From Ignavibacteria bacterium (GTDB lineage: Bacteria; Bacteroidota; Ignavibacteria; Ignavibacteriales; Ignavibacteriaceae), in assembly GCA_030648225.1 (NCBI GenBank), contig JAUSIA010000091.1:1-8461 (forward strand): a stretch of DNA of 8,461 nt. The letters are read 5' to 3'. Below, piece after piece: positions 5,500-8,461 of the stretch. Every line of letters begins with the position of its first letter. Position 1 is the stretch's first letter. Position numbers and translations under genes: made by a program. The notes under the pieces were generated by a model. The model was given only the letters and a program-made list of their open reading frames with translations. It was not told the DNA's origin and made no database searches.

Positions 5500-6408
5500 T
5501 TGAAGTTAAAATTATTAATAAATATTCACAACATATTACCTGTGATAATTAAGAAGCTTTACTTAATTATTCTGTTTGGTTCATTTCTTTTTACAGGGGG
5601 TTGTGAAAAGGAATCTCCTGTTCGTCCAAACAGGATTGTAATTGGTTTATCCTCAGATATTTCTACTTTCAATCCCCTTTTTGCATTCAGCGTTGATGAA
5701 GGAACAATATCCGAGCTGCTTTACCTGAGCCTGATAAATTTTACCTGGGATGAGGAGAAGGGAAATATTAAACCTGAACCTATGCTCGCGGAAAGTTGGC
5801 AATGGACTGAGGATTCATCTTCAATTACATTTAACCTGAGAGATGATGTTTATTGGTCGGATGGTAAAAAGTTTTATGCTGAAGATGTTGTTTTCTCATT
5901 TGATGTTTACTCCGATCCTGATGTTCAAAGCAGGCTATATGAAACGTTCACAGATTTTTATACTGATAAAAAAAATCATATTGATATTGAAAAAACTTTT
6001 GAAGTAAGTGATTCATTTAAAGTAAAGATAAACTTCCTGCCTAACTCCACTCCCACATTGTCTGAAACTGTGTTCCATCTTATTCCAAAACATATTTTTA
6101 AAGATATTGAAAGAAAAAATATTGCTACATCGGAAGAGAATTTTAATCCTGTTACAAACGGACCTTTTCTACTTGCAGGCTGGGATAAGACTCAGTCCAT
6201 CAGGTTAAAAGCAAATAAAAATTCTTTTCTTTATAATCCTGACAGTGTGGATGAATTGATTTTCAAAATCATTCCCGATTATAATTCAAGGTTAACGCAG
6301 TTGAAGAAAGAAGAAATTGACCTGGTTGAACTGATTAAAACAGAAGATATAAAAGAACTTCAAAAAGCAGAAAACCTGAAAATTGTTCCGCTGAAAGGAA
6401 GAGAATAA
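5500..6408 (+). CDS. N-terminal half of the split binding protein (signal peptide and first lobe)
   Basis: 302 residues before the TAA. The N-terminus has a basic stretch (IIKKLY), a hydrophobic core (LIILFGSFLF) and TGGC with Cys35 as the probable lipidation site, so it is an exported lipoprotein; the lipobox is loose, with Thr at -3. Starting at GTG 5542 would give a more usual 20-residue signal. After it come IVIGLSSDISTFNPLF, LAESWQWTEDSSSITFNLRDDVYWSDGKKFYAEDVVFSF (the family signature region of lobe I) and NGPFLLAGW. If translation stops here, the product lacks most of the second lobe and should not close on a ligand. Confidence 0.8.
   Translation: MKLKLLINIHNILPVIIKKLYLIILFGSFLFTGGCEKESPVRPNRIVIGLSSDISTFNPLFAFSVDEGTISELLYLSLINFTWDEEKGNIKPEPMLAESWQWTEDSSSITFNLRDDVYWSDGKKFYAEDVVFSFDVYSDPDVQSRLYETFTDFYTDKKNHIDIEKTFEVSDSFKVKINFLPNSTPTLSETVFHLIPKHIFKDIERKNIATSEENFNPVTNGPFLLAGWDKTQSIRLKANKNSFLYNPDSVDELIFKIIPDYNSRLTQLKKEEIDLVELIKTEDIKELQKAENLKIVPLKGRE
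6406..6408 (+). other. Premature in-frame TAA in the binding-protein gene
   Basis: Sequence context GAGAATAAGATTATG, read GRE-TAA-DYVGW. One base change from TAT or TAC would restore Tyr and a continuous 568-residue protein. TAA is used as a true terminator by ppdK, ispD and the permease in this window, so a changed genetic code is not the reason. Confidence 0.85.
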
Positions 6409-7206
6409 GATTATGTTGGATGGAGTAATATTGATCATGAATTATACAACTCAACAGGAAAAATCAAACCGCATAAACTTTTTGGCAGTGCTGCAGTGAG
6501 AAGAGCTTTATCTTATGCAATCAACAGGAAAGAAATATTAGATGAATATCTTTTAGGATATGGGCAGCTTGCTGTTGGTCCTGTTTCACCAATATTTAAA
6601 GATGCAGTTGATCCTGATCTGAATCCCTATGATTATGATTTAGGAATAGCAAAATCTTTACTTGAAGCTGAAGGCTGGAAGGACATTGACAATGATGGAA
6701 TTCTTGAGAAGGGAAATTTGGAATTTAAGTTTAAGCTGTTTATCCCATCAGGTAATCCAAGAAGAAGCTATGCAGCTACAGTAATAAAAAATAATCTGAA
6801 GCAGATTGGAATTGATGTTACTATTGAAACAATCGAGCTTGGGGTTCTGATTGATAATATGTATGAAAAAAATATGGACGCGTGGATGATAGGCTGGTAT
6901 GTTACAATTCCTCTTAACCTGAAGTTTTTGTGGTATTCTGATCTTAAAAAAAATCCATACAATTTTGTATCATATCAAAATAAAGAAGCTGATAAAATCC
7001 TTGATGAGATTTCAATTGAAACGGACCAGGAAAAATTAAATGAGCTTTACAAGAAATTTCAGAAAATTATTTATGAAGATGAACCGATTACATTTTTATA
7101 CTGGGTTGATAACATTGTGGTTTACAACAGCAGGATAGAAAATATAAATATAAACCCGCTCGGAGCTATTCATCATTGCTGGGAATGGACTGTAAAAGAA
7201 CAATGA
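6409..7206 (+). pseudogene. C-terminal half of the split binding protein (second lobe)
   Basis: 265 codons continuing the same frame after the TAA. Bases 6409-6495 encode DYVGWSNID and a linker. A GTG at 6496 falls inside the conserved AAVRRALSYAINR segment, so it is not a natural gene start. Further family features: YDLGIAKSLLEAEGW with DIDNDGILEK (the usual GW.D.dgDG pattern), IKNNLKQIGIDVTIE, and a C-terminal EPITFLYWVDNIVVYNSRIENI. With no signal peptide it could not be exported alone; it makes sense only as the rest of the upstream gene. Confidence 0.8.
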
Positions 7207-7209
7207 TTA

Positions 7210-8196
7210 ATGAAAAATAGAACAGCAAAGCTCTTAATAAAAAGAATCATCAGTTCACTCATCATCCTCTTTTTAATAATTACTTTTATTTTTTTTCTGG
7301 TAAGATTATCACCCGGCGACCCTTCTCAAAAATTTATTTCTCCTTCACTTAGTCCTCAGTTAGCTGAAAAGGTAAGGGCGTCTTTAAATCTTGATAAGCC
7401 CTTACACTTGCAGTACATTGGTTTTTTGACCAGTGCAATTCAAGGTGATCTCGGAGTCTCATATAATTTCAGAAGAGATGTCATTTCTGTTATTATGGAT
7501 TATCTTCCTTTCACGCTTTTATTCACTACAATGAGTTTTATTCTTCAAATGATAATCAGCTTTGGGCTTGCCATTAAATCAGTTAAAAAGATAAATGGAT
7601 TTTTCGACAGGACATTATCAAAACTAACTTTGTTTTTATATGCAACACCTGTTTTTGTCACCGGCGTTTTTCTTGTCTTTATTTTTTCTGAACTCTTAAA
7701 TCTATTTCCATCTTCCGGGCTTAAGTCATATGATTTCCAGGATTATAATTTTTTAGATAAGATACTCGATTATCTTAAACATCTCGTACTTCCCATCATT
7801 ACTCTTTCATTAGCTGAAATAGCAATTTTTTATAGATACCTCAGAGATAACTTTGAAGATGTTTTTAATAAGTTATTTGTTTTGAACCTGAGGGCAAACG
7901 GAATTTCTGAAAGAGATATTTTGTTAAGGCATGTAATTCCAAATGCAATAAATCCTTTAATAACAATTGCAGGAATCGAACTTGGTATTATGCTCGGTGG
8001 AACACTGATTATTGAAGTTGTTTTTGGACTACCGGGGATGGGAAGATTAACTATTGATTCAATTCTTACAAGAGATTATCCTCTTGTTATTGGCTGCTCA
8101 CTTGCTGCAGGAACTTTAATAATTTTAGCCAACCTTATTGCAGATATTCTTAAAGCTGCATTAGATAAAAGACTTTTGGAAGGAAGTCTCAGGTAA
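7210..8196 (+). CDS. Peptide/nickel ABC transporter permease (OppB/DppB-like)
   Basis: Inner-membrane channel subunit, 328 residues, full length for the family. The N-terminus fits the OppB pattern: a first membrane helix (about 11-31), RLSPGDPSQ, the LNLDKPLHLQYIGFL stretch and GDLGVSY (79-85). Further helices lie at about 100-122, 137-162, 193-210, 252-273 and 290-314, giving six. The cytoplasmic EAA loop that docks on the ATPases is LRANGISERDILLRHVIPNAINPL (227-250), and VFGLPGMGRL (271-280) is a family hallmark. It starts three bases after the binding-protein stop with no evident ribosome binding site, and its TAA abuts the next ATG. The frame is intact, although the binding-protein gene before it is interrupted. 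Confidence 0.95.
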   Translation: MKNRTAKLLIKRIISSLIILFLIITFIFFLVRLSPGDPSQKFISPSLSPQLAEKVRASLNLDKPLHLQYIGFLTSAIQGDLGVSYNFRRDVISVIMDYLPFTLLFTTMSFILQMIISFGLAIKSVKKINGFFDRTLSKLTLFLYATPVFVTGVFLVFIFSELLNLFPSSGLKSYDFQDYNFLDKILDYLKHLVLPIITLSLAEIAIFYRYLRDNFEDVFNKLFVLNLRANGISERDILLRHVIPNAINPLITIAGIELGIMLGGTLIIEVVFGLPGMGRLTIDSILTRDYPLVIGCSLAAGTLIILANLIADILKAALDKRLLEGSLR

Positions 8197-8461
8197 ATGA
8201 AGTTTACTTTTAAAATATGGCATTTCCTGTTTTTACTCTGGTTGATAATATTAATAGTAAGGTTTGAGTTATTATTAAATATTTATGAACTGGTCTTTAG
8301 CTGGGCTATTCTGCTTTTTAATGATTCTGAAACAGCTTTTGCACAATTAAATTTTGATTTGGTGGACAATATTATTTCAGGTAAACTGTTTATTATTCTT
8401 CCGGTTCTTTTTTTTCTGTTCAGGAAGAGATTATCTTTTTTAAAGACAGAAGTTTCGTACG
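8197..8461 (+). CDS. Membrane protein, N-terminal part, possible second importer permease (3' end outside window)
   Basis: ATG 8197 directly follows the permease stop and the frame stays open to the window edge (88 codons). Position suggests the OppC/DppC-like partner permease. The visible part has a hydrophobic helix (about 7-23, IWHFLFLLWLIILIVRF), a second segment around 29-42 and a third around 63-76 (LFIILPVLFFLF), followed by a basic RKR. It does not show the usual OppC opening (basic N-terminus, 'A..Gl..l', 'aP..ap.dp'). It could be an OppC with an unusual N-terminal extension or an unrelated membrane protein; the missing C-terminal part would decide. Confidence 0.6.
   Translation, partial: MKFTFKIWHFLFLLWLIILIVRFELLLNIYELVFSWAILLFNDSETAFAQLNFDLVDNIISGKLFIILPVLFFLFRKRLSFLKTEVSY

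Larger units (their letters stand above)
5500..7206 (+). pseudogene. Substrate-binding lipoprotein (OppA/DppA family, SBP_bac_5) split by one in-frame stop
   Basis: Extracytoplasmic solute-binding protein of the peptide/nickel importer. One reading frame covers 568 positions, a normal length for the family, broken only by TAA at 6406-6408 (position 303). Reading through gives LKGRE-stop-DYVGWSNID, then VRRALSYAINRKEILDEYLL, the conserved 'vRrAl.yaidr..i' segment. There are no other stops or frameshifts, so the damage is recent, a sequencing or assembly error, or tolerated. The missing residue is probably Tyr (TAY to TAA), since the family tends to read 'R.YDY.GW' here. No ATG exists near the 5' end: TTG 5500 or GTG 5542 must serve. 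The permease gene starts three bases after the TGA stop. Substrate unknown, most likely peptides. Confidence 0.85.

Noticed and set aside
6406..6408. Stop-codon reassignment or a selenocysteine/pyrrolysine-type recoding
   Set aside because: The codon is TAA, which terminates several intact genes here, and no recoding structure is evident; Sec and Pyl use TGA and TAG.
6496..7206. Independent gene starting at GTG 6496
   Set aside because: The GTG lies inside the conserved VRRAL motif of the binding-protein family, and the frame is open upstream to the premature TAA.
1..8461. tRNA or rRNA genes, CRISPR arrays, riboswitches, toxin-antitoxin pairs
   Set aside because: I looked for cloverleaf-like arms, regularly spaced repeats and small paired genes and saw none; the gaps are too short or are explained by repeats.

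Overview
The window is AT-rich and makes almost no use of Shine-Dalgarno sites: most starts lack one, and several genes abut or overlap. It carries palindromic dispersed repeats of a kind I associate with Bacteroidota/Ignavibacteriota genomes. I infer an Ignavibacteria-like or related Bacteroidota organism; no marker gene here proves it.

Left part (1-3071), forward strand: the C-terminal part of pyruvate, phosphate dikinase (ppdK, cut by the window edge); a 109-bp gap holding a decayed dispersed repeat; then queA (queuosine tRNA modification) overlapping ispD (MEP isoprenoid pathway) by four bases. These are ordinary housekeeping genes.

Middle (about 3030-3936): a small inserted module carries a REP-associated tyrosine transposase (RAYT, Y1/HUH family) and a perfect 10-bp hairpin. 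The module is bracketed by two copies of the ispD 3' end. The upstream copy completes the live ispD gene. The downstream copy (3820-3936) is a frameshifted relic that runs into the 3' end of the convergent ABC gene, so it probably marks the original end of ispD. Six of the seven substitutions between the copies fall at third codon positions, so they look like two diverged functional alleles rather than a fresh tandem duplication.

Right part (3920-8461): an oligopeptide/nickel-type (Opp/Dpp) ABC importer organised divergently. Two ATPase genes overlap on the minus strand. A substrate-binding lipoprotein, an OppB/DppB-like permease and the start of a further membrane protein follow on the plus strand. 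The binding-protein gene is interrupted by a single in-frame TAA where the surrounding residues suggest Tyr. Each ATPase carries a different palindromic repeat inserted in frame at nearly the same place, between Q-loop and signature motif. One ATPase also has Gln in place of the switch histidine. The transporter may therefore be decaying or altered, although its other reading frames are intact.

The most notable features are the ispD end-replacement by a RAYT module, the in-frame palindromes in both ATPases, and the single nonsense codon in the binding protein.
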